From positions 1 through 24,593 of the forward strand of contig JBKDGH010000156.1 of NCBI GenBank assembly GCA_046336655.1: a DNA stretch of 24,593 nucleotides, written 5' to 3'. The stretch comes from CANGTU01 sp046336655 (GTDB lineage Bacteria; Bacteroidota; Bacteroidia; Flavobacteriales_D; Sanyastnellaceae). Position numbers and translations under genes: made by a program. Within the stretch, counting starts at the first letter, position 1. Each line of letters begins with the position of its first letter. The notes beneath the pieces are model-generated. The model was given only the letters and a program-made list of their open reading frames with translations. It did not search any database and had not been told where the DNA came from. This document shows, one piece after another, positions 15,787 through 23,951 of this stretch.

Positions 15787-15814
15787 AAAAAAGCCCCCGT
15801 CACCGGAGGCTTTT
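15787..15814 (-). terminator. Rho-independent terminator of the ribosomal/rpoA operon
   Basis: On the minus strand an 11-bp stem AAAAGCCTCCG/CGGGGGCTTTT (one G-T pair) with a GTGA loop is followed by a T run, 22 bp after the rplQ stop. This is the clearest terminator in the window and closes the operon. Confidence 0.85.
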
Positions 15815-15835
15815 GAGATTATTGAGAGGAACAGC

Positions 15836-16387
15836 TTATTCGGCTGAACCTTCTTCGTCTTTCTTCTTGGTGGCGCGCTTGGCCTTTGGCTTAGCTTCTG
15901 CCGCCGGAGCATCAGATGCAGCAGCTTCAGTTGTTCCCTCAGCAGCACCGTCTTCTTTCTTCTTAGCTCCGCCGCGGCGTGTACGCTTCTTAGCAGCACC
16001 TGCTTTCGCAGCTTCCTTACCGTAGAGGGTGTTGAAGTCCACGAACTCGATCATGCACATTTCGGCATTGTCACCATGGCGCAAACCAGTGCGGATGATG
16101 CGCACGTATCCACCCGGACGCTCAGCAATTTTCGGAGCTACGTCGCGAAACAATTCCGTAACGGCTTCCTTGTTTTTGAGGTAGCTGAATACCGTACGAC
16201 GGCTGTGTGTCGTGTCACTCTTCGCCTTGGTGAGAATTGGCTCCACAAACTTGCGGAGAGCTTTTGCCTTAGCGAGCGTCGTGTTGATCCGCTTATGCTC
16301 GATCAGTGAGCAGGCCAGGTTAGCCATGAGAGCCTTGCGGTGTTCCGACTTACGGCCCAGGTGATTCAGAGTCTTTCCGTGTCTCAT
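15836..16387 (-). CDS. rplQ: 50S ribosomal protein L17 with long C-terminal tail
   Basis: 183 residues from the ATG at 16387, giving the standard L17 start MRHGKTLNHLGRKSEHRKAL; an upstream in-frame start would add nine unrelated residues. The L17 core covers residues 1 to about 122, including LIEHKRINTTLAKAKALRKFVEPILT and RPGGYVRIIRTGLRHGDNAEMCMIEFVDFN. After that is a ~60-residue low-complexity tail rich in Lys, Ala, Glu and Arg (AKKRTRRGGAKKKEDG and similar, ending in acidic residues). Bacterial L17 is commonly about 120-130 residues; longer tails occur in Bacteroidota. The protein is part of the large subunit, near the exit tunnel. It is the last gene of the operon and is followed by a strong terminator. 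Confidence 0.97.
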   Translation of the reverse strand: MRHGKTLNHLGRKSEHRKALMANLACSLIEHKRINTTLAKAKALRKFVEPILTKAKSDTTHSRRTVFSYLKNKEAVTELFRDVAPKIAERPGGYVRIIRTGLRHGDNAEMCMIEFVDFNTLYGKEAAKAGAAKKRTRRGGAKKKEDGAAEGTTEAAASDAPAAEAKPKAKRATKKKDEEGSAE

Positions 16388-16447
16388 TTTCTCTTCGTAT
16401 TCCACGTCAGGCAATCAGAGCCGACGCATCGTTCAATTTCTGTTGTC

Positions 16448-17440
16448 TTAGTCGCGATCCAGTTTATACTTGGTCACATTCATTCCGAACTGGAGACCTT
16501 TTCCTTCCACGAGTTCTTCCAATTCAGTCAGCGACTTCTTACCGAAGTTGCGGAATTTGAGAAGGTCGTTTTTGTTGAATGAAACGAGGTCGCCGAGTGT
16601 TTCGATATCCGCTGCCTTGAGGCAGTTCAGTGCTCGCACGCTGAGGTCCATATCCACGAGCTTCGTCTTGAGAAGCTGGCGCATGTGCAGGCTGCTCTCG
16701 TCGAATTCTTCCACTTCCTTCTTCGACTCGGTTTCGAGTGTGATACGCTCATCGGAGAAGAGCATGAAGTGGTGGATGAGGATTTTCGCTGCTTCCTGAA
16801 GGGCACTCTTCGGAGTAATGCTGCCATCGCCTTGAATTTCGATTACGAGCTTTTCGTAGTCTGTCTTCTGCTCTACGCGGAAGTTCTCTACATTGAACTT
16901 CACGTTACGGATCGGAGTGAAGATCGAGTCGATAAAGATGGTGCCTGTGGGAGCGCTTGTTGATTTATTTTCCTCAGCAGGGCGGTAACCGCGGCCCTGG
17001 CCAATGGTCATATCGATGCGCAACTTCACTTTTGGATCCATATTGCAGATCACCATGTCCGGATTTAGCACCTGGAAGGCAGTAGTGAAGTTGCTGATGT
17101 CACCGGCTTTGAATTGATCCTGCCCCGAGATGGTCAGGGTGAACTTTTCATAGTCAGTACTCTCAATCTGGCGCTTGAAGCGAACCTGCTTGAGGTTGAG
17201 CACAATTTCAGTCACATCCTCAACAACACCCTTGATGCTGGAGAATTCGTGGTCTACCCCATCCACGCGGACGGAGGTAATGGCGAAGCCTTCGAGCGAC
17301 GACAAAAGAATGCGTCGGAGAGCATTGCCGATAGTGATTCCAAAGCCTGGTTCAAGCGGGCGGAATTCAAAAGATCCGGTAAATTCATTGCTTTCCAGCA
17401 TGACAACCTTATCAGGCTTGACGAAATCGAGTATGGCCAT
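16448..17440 (-). CDS. rpoA: DNA-directed RNA polymerase subunit alpha
   Basis: 330 residues, the usual length. The N-terminal assembly domain holds GFGITIGNALRRILLSSLEG (residues ~32-51), DGVDHEFSSIKGVVEDVTEIVLNLK and the later region KFNVENFRVEQKTDYEKLVIEIQGDGSI, with ALQEAAKILIHHF near its end. A linker leads to the C-terminal domain with LSVRALNCLKAADIETLGDLV and LLKFRNFGKKSLTELEELV, which contacts upstream DNA and activators. The arginine of LSVRALNCL corresponds to the main DNA-contact arginine. Two alpha subunits nucleate RNA polymerase assembly. The gene lies between rpsD and rplQ, as in most bacteria. Confidence 0.98.
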   Translation of the reverse strand: MAILDFVKPDKVVMLESNEFTGSFEFRPLEPGFGITIGNALRRILLSSLEGFAITSVRVDGVDHEFSSIKGVVEDVTEIVLNLKQVRFKRQIESTDYEKFTLTISGQDQFKAGDISNFTTAFQVLNPDMVICNMDPKVKLRIDMTIGQGRGYRPAEENKSTSAPTGTIFIDSIFTPIRNVKFNVENFRVEQKTDYEKLVIEIQGDGSITPKSALQEAAKILIHHFMLFSDERITLETESKKEVEEFDESSLHMRQLLKTKLVDMDLSVRALNCLKAADIETLGDLVSFNKNDLLKFRNFGKKSLTELEELVEGKGLQFGMNVTKYKLDRD

Positions 17441-17473
17441 TGATATGATACTAAAGGGTTAAAAAAAGAGTGA

Positions 17474-18076
17474 TTACTTGGAGTACAGTTCGACGATGAG
17501 CTGCTCCTTGATGTTTTCCGGGATCTGAACGCGCTCCGGATAATTCAGGAATACACCCTGCTTGTCGCTGTCATTCCAGTCGAGCCAGTCAAACTTACCG
17601 CGATTGGCAAGCGACAGGGTAATTGACTGCAGGGACTTTGACTTCTCGCGCACGGCAATGCGATCGCCCGGTCGGAGAGAGTATGAGGCGATATTCACCA
17701 CGTTACCGTTCACGGTAATGTGTGAGTGAGCGACAAGCTGGCGCGCGGCCATGCGGGATGGCGCAATGCCGAGACGGAACACGGTGTTGTCCAGACGAGC
17801 TTCGCAAAGCGCGAGGAGGATTTCACCTGTTACACCGGGCTTCGCAGAAGCCTTTTTATACAGGTTCTCAAACTGACGCTCAAGAATACCATAGGTGTAC
17901 TTCGCTTTTTGCTTCTCTGTGAGCTGCACTGAATATTCAGATTGCTTTGCGCGGCGCTTATTTGGGCCGTGTTGTCCGGGAGGATAGTTGCGCTTCTCCA
18001 GACCTTTGTCAGGTCCGTAAATCGCTTCACGGAATTTGCGTGCAATCTTGGTTTTTGGTCCGATATATCTGGCCAT
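17474..18076 (-). CDS. rpsD: 30S ribosomal protein S4
   Basis: 200 residues starting MARYIGPKTKIARKFREAIYGPDKGL, a Bacteroidota-type beginning without the zinc cysteines present in some S4 proteins. The central part includes KQKAKYTYGILERQFENLYKKA and EILLALCEARLDNTVFRLGIAPSRMAARQLVAHSHITVNG, which is the S4 RNA-binding domain (~95-155). S4 is a primary 16S rRNA binder in 30S assembly and often an autoregulator of its operon; no specific operator structure is recognised here. It lies between rpsK and rpoA. Confidence 0.98.
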   Translation of the reverse strand: MARYIGPKTKIARKFREAIYGPDKGLEKRNYPPGQHGPNKRRAKQSEYSVQLTEKQKAKYTYGILERQFENLYKKASAKPGVTGEILLALCEARLDNTVFRLGIAPSRMAARQLVAHSHITVNGNVVNIASYSLRPGDRIAVREKSKSLQSITLSLANRGKFDWLDWNDSDKQGVFLNYPERVQIPENIKEQLIVELYSK

Positions 18077-18103
18077 GATTCCTGGGGAAAATTGTCGTTT
18101 GGA

Positions 18104-18490
18104 TTAAATTCTGCGGGCCTTTGGCGGACGGCATCCGTTGTGTGGCAGTGGGGTGGTGTCAACTATTTCAGCTACCTCGATACCGGCGCCGTGAATGGTG
18201 CGGATCGCAGATTCACGTCCTGCTCCGGGTCCTTTCACAAACACCTTCACCTTGCGAAGGCCGAGGTCATAGGCCTCCTTGGCGCACTGCTCTGCAGCCA
18301 GCTGAGCGGCGTATGGAGTATTCTTCTTGGAGCCCTTGAAACCCATCTTTCCTGCAGATGACCAAGAGATCACCTGACCGGAATTGTTCGTCAGGCTGAT
18401 GATGATGTTGTTGAATGTAGACTGCACGTGGGCCTGTCCTACAGCTTCCACCACTACATTCTTCTTTTTCTTTTTTTCCTGTTTAGCCAT
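18104..18490 (-). CDS. rpsK: 30S ribosomal protein S11
   Basis: 128 residues. After a lysine-rich start (MAKQEKKKKKNVVVEAVGQA) come the conserved blocks TFNNIIISLTNNSGQVISWSSAGKMGFKGSKKNTPYAAQ, KVFVKGPGAGRESAIRTIHGAGIEV and the C-terminal TTPLPHNGCRPPKARRI. S11 forms part of the 30S platform near the mRNA exit site. It sits 24 bp after rpsM and 27 bp before rpsD in the usual order. Confidence 0.98.
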   Translation of the reverse strand: MAKQEKKKKKNVVVEAVGQAHVQSTFNNIIISLTNNSGQVISWSSAGKMGFKGSKKNTPYAAQLAAEQCAKEAYDLGLRKVKVFVKGPGAGRESAIRTIHGAGIEVAEIVDTTPLPHNGCRPPKARRI

Positions 18491-18514
18491 GATGTTTTTC
18501 CTAAAGGCTATTTA

Positions 18515-18892
18515 TTATTTAACCGCTTTCTTCTTGTTGGCCACGGTCTTACGCTTGCCCTTGCGGGTTCGGGCGTTGTTCTTCGTAGTCTGGCCGCGCA
18601 CCGGAAGCCCAACACGGTGACGCACACCGCGGTAGCAGCCGATATCCATGAGACGCTTGATGTTGAGCTGCGTCTCTGAACGAAGCGCACCTTCCACTTT
18701 CAGTCCTTCGGTAATGAAACCGCGGATCTTTGAGAGATCATCGTCATCCCACTCCTGAACTTTCTTATCAAAGCTCACGCCCGCAGTCTCGAGAATGCGG
18801 CGCGCCGTGCTGCGACCGATACCATAGATGTAGGTGAGTCCAATTTCACCCCGTTTGTTCCTTGGTAAGTCAATACCTGCTATCCTGGCCAT
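18515..18892 (-). CDS. rpsM: 30S ribosomal protein S13
   Basis: 125 residues. It starts MARIAGIDLPRNKRGEIGLTYIYGIGRSTARRIL, followed by a helix-rich middle, the helix-two-turn-helix RNA binding part and the conserved YRGVRHRVGLPVRGQTTKNNARTRKGKRKTVANKK C-terminus, which contacts the tRNA and the 50S bridge. Its place after rpmJ and before rpsK is the standard alpha-operon order. Confidence 0.98.
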   Translation of the reverse strand: MARIAGIDLPRNKRGEIGLTYIYGIGRSTARRILETAGVSFDKKVQEWDDDDLSKIRGFITEGLKVEGALRSETQLNIKRLMDIGCYRGVRHRVGLPVRGQTTKNNARTRKGKRKTVANKKKAVK

Positions 18893-18930
18893 TTCTTCTT
18901 TATGGTGTTATTCTTCCCTGAGGGAATTGA

Positions 18931-19047
18931 TTATCCTTGACGTTGCTTGAGCTTCGGGTTCTTCTTGTTGATAATGTACAGCTTGCCCTTGCGGCGTACA
19001 ATTTTGCACTCCGGGGAACGCTTTTTCAACGAGGCACGTATTTTCAT
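18931..19047 (-). CDS. rpmJ: 50S ribosomal protein L36, zinc-free form
   Basis: 38 residues, found by reading the minus strand between infA and rpsM: MKIRASLKKRSPECKIVRRK, then GKLYIINKKNPKLKQRQG and TAA. Length and ends (MK.RAS.KK ... PK.KQRQG) are diagnostic of L36. Of the four zinc ligands of the C+ form (three Cys and a His) only C14 remains; the others are Ser, Asn or Leu. This is therefore the C-minus type that does not need zinc. It starts 11 bp after the infA stop. Confidence 0.95.
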   Translation of the reverse strand: MKIRASLKKRSPECKIVRRKGKLYIINKKNPKLKQRQG

Positions 19048-19058
19048 GATGCACGTAT

Positions 19059-19277
19059 TTATTTGTAACGGAAACTGATCCGTCCTTTTGTTAAATCATA
19101 AGGTGACATTTCCACCTTCACTCTGTCGCCTGGCAGAATCCGGATGTAGTGCATCCGCATTTTGCCTGAAATGTGCGCAATGAGCATGTGGCCGTTTTCT
19201 AACTCCACACGGAACATTGCGTTGGACAACGCTTCCACGATTGTCCCATCCATTTCTATGGACGATTGTTTTGCCAT
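19059..19277 (-). CDS. infA: Translation initiation factor IF-1
   Basis: 72 residues, the usual size, a single OB-fold: MAKQSSIEMDGTIVEALSNAMFRVELENGHMLIAHISGKMRMHYIRILPGDRVKVEMSPYDLTKGRISFRYK. It occupies the 30S A site in initiation together with IF-2 and IF-3. Only 2 bp separate it from map, and it is followed by rpmJ, the common Bacteroidota arrangement. Confidence 0.98.
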   Translation of the reverse strand: MAKQSSIEMDGTIVEALSNAMFRVELENGHMLIAHISGKMRMHYIRILPGDRVKVEMSPYDLTKGRISFRYK

Positions 19278-19279
19278 TT

Positions 19280-20077
19280 TTAATTTGAGGCTATGGCCTC
19301 TTCAATCCATTTAAAAGTTGATAAAACTTCAGCTTTGTCCTTGCGTACCACTATCGTGTGCTCAAAGTGTGCGCTCGGCTTCTGGTCCTTGGTACGGATG
19401 GTCCAGCCATCTTCCATTTCGCGGATATGGCGCTCTCCCAGATTGATCATCGGTTCGATTGCGATCACCCACCCTTCCTGTAGCAGCAGTCCGGTTCCCC
19501 GGCGGCCGTAGTTAGGCACTTCAGGTGCTTCGTGAAGATTGCGTCCCAGACCATGTCCCACCAGCTCCCTCACAACCCCGTAGCCATTGGCTTCGGCATG
19601 TGACTGAACGGCGAATCCGATATCTCCGAGTCGCTTTCCTGCAACCGCCTGTTCAATGGCCTTATTCAGGCATTCGAGGGTTACATCCAGCAGCTTGCGC
19701 ACTTCCGGCCTGACTTCGCCCACACCAAAGGTGTATGCGGAGTCACCCCAGTACCCGTTCTTGACCACTCCGATATCCACGCTTACGATATCACCGTCTT
19801 TCAGCGGAACTGAAGTAGGGAGGCCATGAACGACTGCACTGTTCACACTGGCACAAATGGAATTGGGAAATCCATTGTATCCATAGAACCCGGGCAGTGC
19901 CTGATGATCGCGGATGAATTCATCAGCGATGCGGTCAAGTTCGAGCGTGGTCACTCCGGGTTTGATCCTCGGAGCAAGTTCAGCTAACGTTTTACCAATA
20001 AGTAAAGAACTCTGTCGGATGAGTTCAATCTCATCCTCTGTTTTTGCAATCGGTTTTCTCACTCCACCTACGTTCAT
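19280..20077 (-). CDS. map: Methionine aminopeptidase, type I
   Basis: 265 residues, start overlapping the secY stop (ATGA, 20074-20077). It removes the initiator methionine from new proteins at the ribosome. All metal ligands and catalytic residues are in place: H84 (VVHGLP), D101 (SVDIGV), D112 (GDSAYTF), H175 (GHGLGRNLHE), E208 (AIEPM) and E239 (HFEHT). The lead MNVGGVRKPIAKTEDEIELIRQS is a normal type Ia start without a zinc-finger extension. Coupling to secY and infA is standard in this phylum. Confidence 0.98.
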   Translation of the reverse strand: MNVGGVRKPIAKTEDEIELIRQSSLLIGKTLAELAPRIKPGVTTLELDRIADEFIRDHQALPGFYGYNGFPNSICASVNSAVVHGLPTSVPLKDGDIVSVDIGVVKNGYWGDSAYTFGVGEVRPEVRKLLDVTLECLNKAIEQAVAGKRLGDIGFAVQSHAEANGYGVVRELVGHGLGRNLHEAPEVPNYGRRGTGLLLQEGWVIAIEPMINLGERHIREMEDGWTIRTKDQKPSAHFEHTIVVRKDKAEVLSTFKWIEEAIASN

Positions 20078-21396
20078 CCCACGATACCGGTGCTTACCGC
20101 GGATGTTCTGCCACGCATACGACCTGACTTCATCAGTCCGTCATAGTGACGTGAAAGGAGGTGACTTTCTATCTGTTGCAGGAGATCGAGCAGCACACCT
20201 ACTGAAATCAGCAGGGAGGTACCACCGAAAAACTGCGCGAATAATTGCGTTTTGGTCAGTCCGATTACCATCATCAAGGCTGGCAGGATGGCGATAAGGG
20301 CGACAAAAATACCACCGGGAAGGGTAATATTCGACAACACACGGTCAATGAAGTCAGCAGTTTCCTTACCTGGCTTTACACCGGGCACAAAATTGCCATT
20401 GCGCTTCAACTCATCGGCCATCTGATTCGGGTTGATTACAATCGCTGTGTAGAAGAACGTGAAGAGCACGATCATCACGAACAGCAGGATATTGTAGCCG
20501 AGACCCTGAATGTCAGTCAGGCTTGCGAGGATGGCGTTGTCCTGGAAGAACTCGATGTTTTGCAGGTAGAGCGGCACGAACATGATCGCCTGGGCGAAGA
20601 TGATCGGCATTACACCCGCAGAGTTGACACGCAGCGGGATGTAAGAGCGCGCGCCCTCGCCTTGCGGCAGGTGACCACCACCTGCGTTGAGGCGTGCCAT
20701 CTGCACCGGAATCCGGCGAACTGCCTGAACGATTGCCACCGTAGCACCAATCACAATGATCAGACTGGCGAGTTCGATCAGGAAGAAGAACATGCTCTGA
20801 GTGGTAGCCTCTGCGTAGAATCCGCTCGGGATGTCAGAGAGGATACCGATCATGATGAGCAGTGACACACCGTTACCAATCCCCTTATCGGTAATTTTCT
20901 CACCGAGCCACATCACGAAAAGTGTGCTGCAGATCATGATGATCACGGTTCCTGCGGTCCATACGACATCATCCGGACGCGCATTGTCAGGAATGTACTG
21001 AGCGATGTAGCCCGGAGCCTGCACCAGCACCATCAGGATGGTCAGGTAGCGCGTGTACTGGTTGATCTTCTTGCGCCCGCTTTCACCCTCGCGCTGCATT
21101 TTTGTAATGCTTGGCACGGCCAGTCCGAGGAGCTGGATGATGATCGAGGCGGAGATGTAAGGCATTACACCGAGCGCGAAAATCGACGCCCTGCTGAATG
21201 CACCACCGGTGAACAGTCCGAGGAACCCTGCCAGGCCACCCTGAGCATCGGCATCGAGCTTAGCACTATCGACACCGGGAAGCACGATGAATGATCCGAT
21301 CCGGAAAACGAGGAGCAAAAGCAGCGTGTAGCCGATCTTGTTCCGAAGTTCTTCGTGGTGCCAGATATTCCGTATTTTCTGTATGAAATCCTTCAT
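20074..21396 (-). CDS. secY: Protein translocase channel subunit SecY
   Basis: 440 residues with ten hydrophobic segments. Typical parts are the N-terminal helix after IRNIWHHEELRNKIGYTLLLLLVFRIGSFI, the plug region beginning AQGGLAGFLGLFTGGAFSRAS, MPYISASIIIQLL, KMQREGESGRKKINQYTRYLT, and a cytoplasmic loop with RRIPVQ in transmembrane 5-6. The end has the conserved SLLISVGVLLDLLQQIESHLLSRHYDGLMKSGR. SecY forms the inner-membrane channel for exported proteins, which here would include the lipoproteins and T9SS cargos. Its place after rplO and before map is the usual order. Confidence 0.98.
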   Translation of the reverse strand: MKDFIQKIRNIWHHEELRNKIGYTLLLLLVFRIGSFIVLPGVDSAKLDADAQGGLAGFLGLFTGGAFSRASIFALGVMPYISASIIIQLLGLAVPSITKMQREGESGRKKINQYTRYLTILMVLVQAPGYIAQYIPDNARPDDVVWTAGTVIIMICSTLFVMWLGEKITDKGIGNGVSLLIMIGILSDIPSGFYAEATTQSMFFFLIELASLIIVIGATVAIVQAVRRIPVQMARLNAGGGHLPQGEGARSYIPLRVNSAGVMPIIFAQAIMFVPLYLQNIEFFQDNAILASLTDIQGLGYNILLFVMIVLFTFFYTAIVINPNQMADELKRNGNFVPGVKPGKETADFIDRVLSNITLPGGIFVALIAILPALMMVIGLTKTQLFAQFFGGTSLLISVGVLLDLLQQIESHLLSRHYDGLMKSGRMRGRTSAVSTGIVG

Positions 21397-21405
21397 ATGA
21401 GGTGC

Positions 21406-21852
21406 TTAGAGGGTAGTAACATTGCCTCCGGTTTTTTCAATAGCGGCTTTGGCAGCTTCAGAGAACCCATGGGCAGCGACGCTGATTGCGCCTTTCAGCT
21501 CACCACGGCCGAGGATCTTCACGAGGTCTTTCTTCGCGCAGATGCCATACTCCACGAGGGTAGTGTGGTTGATTTCGCTGAGGTTGTATTTGTCAGCGAG
21601 GTACTGCAGTGTATCGAGATTGATACCCTTGTATTCCACGCGGTTGATGTTCTTAAATCCGAACTTCGGCAGTCTGCGCTGCAGTGGCATCTGACCACCT
21701 TCAAATCCGATTTTCCGCTTCGTACCGGAGCGCTGTCCGGCACCCTTGTGACCGCGTGTAGAAGTTCCGCCGTGGCCAGATCCTTCACCACGACCAATGC
21801 GCTTCCGGTTTTTCACGGAGCCTTCTGCGGGCTTGAGGTTATTGAGTTTCAT
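21406..21852 (-). CDS. rplO: 50S ribosomal protein L15
   Basis: 148 residues. The glycine- and arginine-rich N-terminal extension MKLNNLKPAEGSVKNRKRIGRGEGSGHGGTSTRGHKGAGQRSG reaches into 23S rRNA. The globular part follows with GFEGGQMPLQRRLPKFGF and ends EAAKAAIEKTGGNVTTL. It is a late-assembling large-subunit protein, located between rpmD and secY with 9 bp to secY. Confidence 0.98.
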   Translation of the reverse strand: MKLNNLKPAEGSVKNRKRIGRGEGSGHGGTSTRGHKGAGQRSGTKRKIGFEGGQMPLQRRLPKFGFKNINRVEYKGINLDTLQYLADKYNLSEINHTTLVEYGICAKKDLVKILGRGELKGAISVAAHGFSEAAKAAIEKTGGNVTTL

Positions 21853-21876
21853 GATTCGTCCGTCTTGAATGCGTTC

Positions 21877-22056
21877 TTACTTGTATTCTACTTTCAACAT
21901 GTGGCTTACGGCCCGGATCATACCCTGAATATTGGGGCTGAGGTCCTTTTCCACTGGCACATTCAGCTTCTTAATGCCGAGGGCCTTGATGGTCGCTTTC
22001 TGGCGCTTCGGCTGATCGATCGCGCTGCGTACCTGTGTGATCACAACTTTTGCCAT
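21877..22056 (-). CDS. rpmD: 50S ribosomal protein L30
   Basis: 59 residues, read from the minus strand between rpsE and rplO: MAKVVITQVRSAIDQPKRQK, then ATIKALGIKKLNVPVEKDLS and a C-terminal part with IQGMIRAVSHMLKVEYK. The pattern of ITQVRS..........TLKALGL and GM...V.H.V.V marks L30. It lies 13 bp after rpsE and 24 bp before rplO. Confidence 0.97.
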   Translation of the reverse strand: MAKVVITQVRSAIDQPKRQKATIKALGIKKLNVPVEKDLSPNIQGMIRAVSHMLKVEYK

Positions 22057-22069
22057 GGTTTCAGGGAGA

Positions 22070-22582
22070 TTATCCGTTGTATACTTTGTGGAGGTCTACG
22101 CCGCGCACGCGGGCAATGTCCTGCGCGCTGCGAAGGCGGGTAAGGGCATCGAGAGTGGCTTTCACCACGTTGTGCGGGTTAGAAGAACCTTTTGATTTTG
22201 CGAGTACATCGGTTACACCGGCTGACTCGAGCACTGCGCGCATCGCACCACCGGCAATTACACCAGTACCATGGGATGCAGGCTTCAGAAATACACGGGC
22301 ACCGCCGAATTTACCTGACTGTTCATGCGGGATAGTACCCTTGCGGACCGGAACGCTGAGGAGGTTCTTCTTCGCGTCTTCGATAGCCTTGTTGACTGCC
22401 TCAGACACTTCCTTGGACTTGCCAAGGCCGTGACCTACCACACCATTTTCATTACCCACCACCACGATGGCGGCGAATCCGAATGTACGTCCTCCCTTGG
22501 TTACCTTAGTTACCCGGTTGACAGCCACGAGGCGGTCTTTCAGTTCTGTTTCGCTTGAGCGAACTGGTTTAACGTCTGCCAT
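22070..22582 (-). CDS. rpsE: 30S ribosomal protein S5
   Basis: 170 residues. The double-stranded RNA binding half is DRLVAVNRVTKVTKGGRTFGFAAIVVVGNENGVVGHGLGKSKEVSEAVNKA. The second half has VPVRKGTIPHEQSGKFGGARVFLKPASHGTGVIAGGAMRAVLESAGVTDVLAKSKGSSNPHN. S5 contributes to decoding accuracy and mRNA unwinding at the entry channel. It is followed closely by rpmD. Confidence 0.98.
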   Translation of the reverse strand: MADVKPVRSSETELKDRLVAVNRVTKVTKGGRTFGFAAIVVVGNENGVVGHGLGKSKEVSEAVNKAIEDAKKNLLSVPVRKGTIPHEQSGKFGGARVFLKPASHGTGVIAGGAMRAVLESAGVTDVLAKSKGSSNPHNVVKATLDALTRLRSAQDIARVRGVDLHKVYNG

Positions 22583-22590
22583 TTTCTTGA

Positions 22591-22944
22591 TCAGAATTTA
22601 AGGCCTGCCTCACGGGCTGCTTCGGCCAGGGATTTAACACGTCCATGATAGAGGTAGCCACCGCGGTCGAAGATTACTTCTTCGATACCGGCTGCCTTTG
22701 CCTTTTCGGCAATGGTGCGGCCAACAATTTTTGCCTGGTCGATCTTGGCCACGCTCTGCGCATCCTTCATCAGTGCTGATGAAGCAGACGCAATGGTAGT
22801 GCCCTGAGAATCGTCGATGATCTGGGCGTAGATCTGTTTGTTGCTCCGGAATACCGACAGACGCGGGCGCTGGGCGGTGCCCTTCACGTTGGCGCGGATG
22901 CGGGTGCGGATTTTGGCCCTGCGGGCTGATTTGCTGAATGCCAT
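22591..22944 (-). CDS. rplR: 50S ribosomal protein L18
   Basis: 117 residues. A basic N-terminus (MAFSKSARRAKIRTRIRANVKGTAQRPRLSVFRSNKQIYAQIIDD) is followed by the conserved KAKAAGIEEVIFDRGGYLYHGRVKSLAEAAREAGLKF end. It binds 5S rRNA together with L5 and L25. There are 8 bp to rpsE and 11 bp from rplF. Confidence 0.98.
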   Translation of the reverse strand: MAFSKSARRAKIRTRIRANVKGTAQRPRLSVFRSNKQIYAQIIDDSQGTTIASASSALMKDAQSVAKIDQAKIVGRTIAEKAKAAGIEEVIFDRGGYLYHGRVKSLAEAAREAGLKF

Positions 22945-22955
22945 GATTACCTCAA

Positions 22956-23507
22956 TTATTTAGCTGCTGACTTACCTGCCTTCTTGCGAACGAACTCGCC
23001 AGCGTAACGTACACCTTTTCCTTTGTATGGCTCTGGAGCGCGGAGGGAGCGGATTTTCGCCGCAACCTGCCCAACGAGCTGCTTGTCAAATGACTCGAGC
23101 AGAATAGATGGGTTCTCCCCTTTCTCTGCCTTTGAACTCACCTTCACTTCCGTCGGAAGTTCGAATACAATCGGGTGGCTGTATCCCAGGGAGAGTTCGA
23201 GTTGCTGACCTGCGGTCTTCGCTCGGTAACCTACCCCGATCATGATCAGCTCCTTTTTCCAGCCGTCGCTTACTCCTGTGATCATATTGCTGATCAGTGA
23301 GCGGTACAATCCGTGCTTCGAGCGCGCATCGCGGTGGTCGCTGGTGCGTGACAGCGTGATCTGACCATCTTCAATGGATACAGCAATGAGCGGGTCGATA
23401 ACCTGAGTCAGCTCTCCCTTCGAACCTTTCACCTTAATGGTGCGGCCATCGAGAGTGACTTCCACTCCTTTTACAATCTGTATCGGTGCTTTACCTATTC
23501 GTGACAT
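22956..23507 (-). CDS. rplF: 50S ribosomal protein L6
   Basis: 183 residues in two similar alpha/beta domains. The first begins MSRIGKAPIQIVKGVEVTLDGRTIKVKGSKGEL, and the second has YRAKTAGQQLELSLGYSHPIVFELPTEVKV. The conserved APEPYKGKGVRYAGEFVRKKAGK near the end is diagnostic. It lies near the factor-binding site of the 50S subunit. Confidence 0.98.
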   Translation of the reverse strand: MSRIGKAPIQIVKGVEVTLDGRTIKVKGSKGELTQVIDPLIAVSIEDGQITLSRTSDHRDARSKHGLYRSLISNMITGVSDGWKKELIMIGVGYRAKTAGQQLELSLGYSHPIVFELPTEVKVSSKAEKGENPSILLESFDKQLVGQVAAKIRSLRAPEPYKGKGVRYAGEFVRKKAGKSAAK

Positions 23508-23530
23508 GAGTCAATGCGTTTTTCTGATTC

Positions 23531-23926
23531 TTAATACACGTAACACAATACTTCACCACCTACGTTTTCACGGCGGGCGATCTTGTCGGTCATCACTCCT
23601 TTCGAGGTAGACAACACGGCGATGCCAAGGCCATTCAGTACACGCGGAAGCTCTTCAGAGCCGGTGTATTTCCGGTGACCCGGAGATGACACGCGCTCGA
23701 TGGAAGTGATGGCCGGAGACTTGGTCTTCGGGTTGTACTTCAGAGCGATTTTAATCGTGCCCGGAGTGCCATCCTCGAACTTGTAGTTCAGGATATAGCC
23801 TGAATCATGAAGAATCTTGGTGATCTCCTTCTTCAGGTTGGATGCCGGGATCTCAACCACTTTATGGCGTGCCTTCTGGGCGTTGCGGATACGGGTGAGA
23901 AAGTCTGCTATCGGGTCGGTATACAT
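23531..23926 (-). CDS. rpsH: 30S ribosomal protein S8
   Basis: 131 residues, beginning MYTDPIADFLTRIRNAQKARHKVVEIPASNLKKEITKIL and ending with the conserved LNGLGIAVLSTSKGVMTDKIARRENVGGEVLCYVY. It is a primary 16S rRNA binder and in many bacteria the translational regulator of this part of the operon; I do not see a defined regulatory stem here. Confidence 0.98.
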   Translation of the reverse strand: MYTDPIADFLTRIRNAQKARHKVVEIPASNLKKEITKILHDSGYILNYKFEDGTPGTIKIALKYNPKTKSPAITSIERVSSPGHRKYTGSEELPRVLNGLGIAVLSTSKGVMTDKIARRENVGGEVLCYVY

Positions 23927-23951
23927 GTCCGTACGTTTCTTTAATTGTTGA

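Noticed and set aside
19034..19060. 10-bp direct repeat GCACGTATTT around the rpmJ start
   Set aside because: One copy is the beginning of the rpmJ coding sequence and only two copies exist; it looks like coincidence in an AT-rich start region.
19280..21396. Missing adk between secY and map as a deletion
   Set aside because: The direct secY-map-infA order with ATGA coupling is normal in Bacteroidota.
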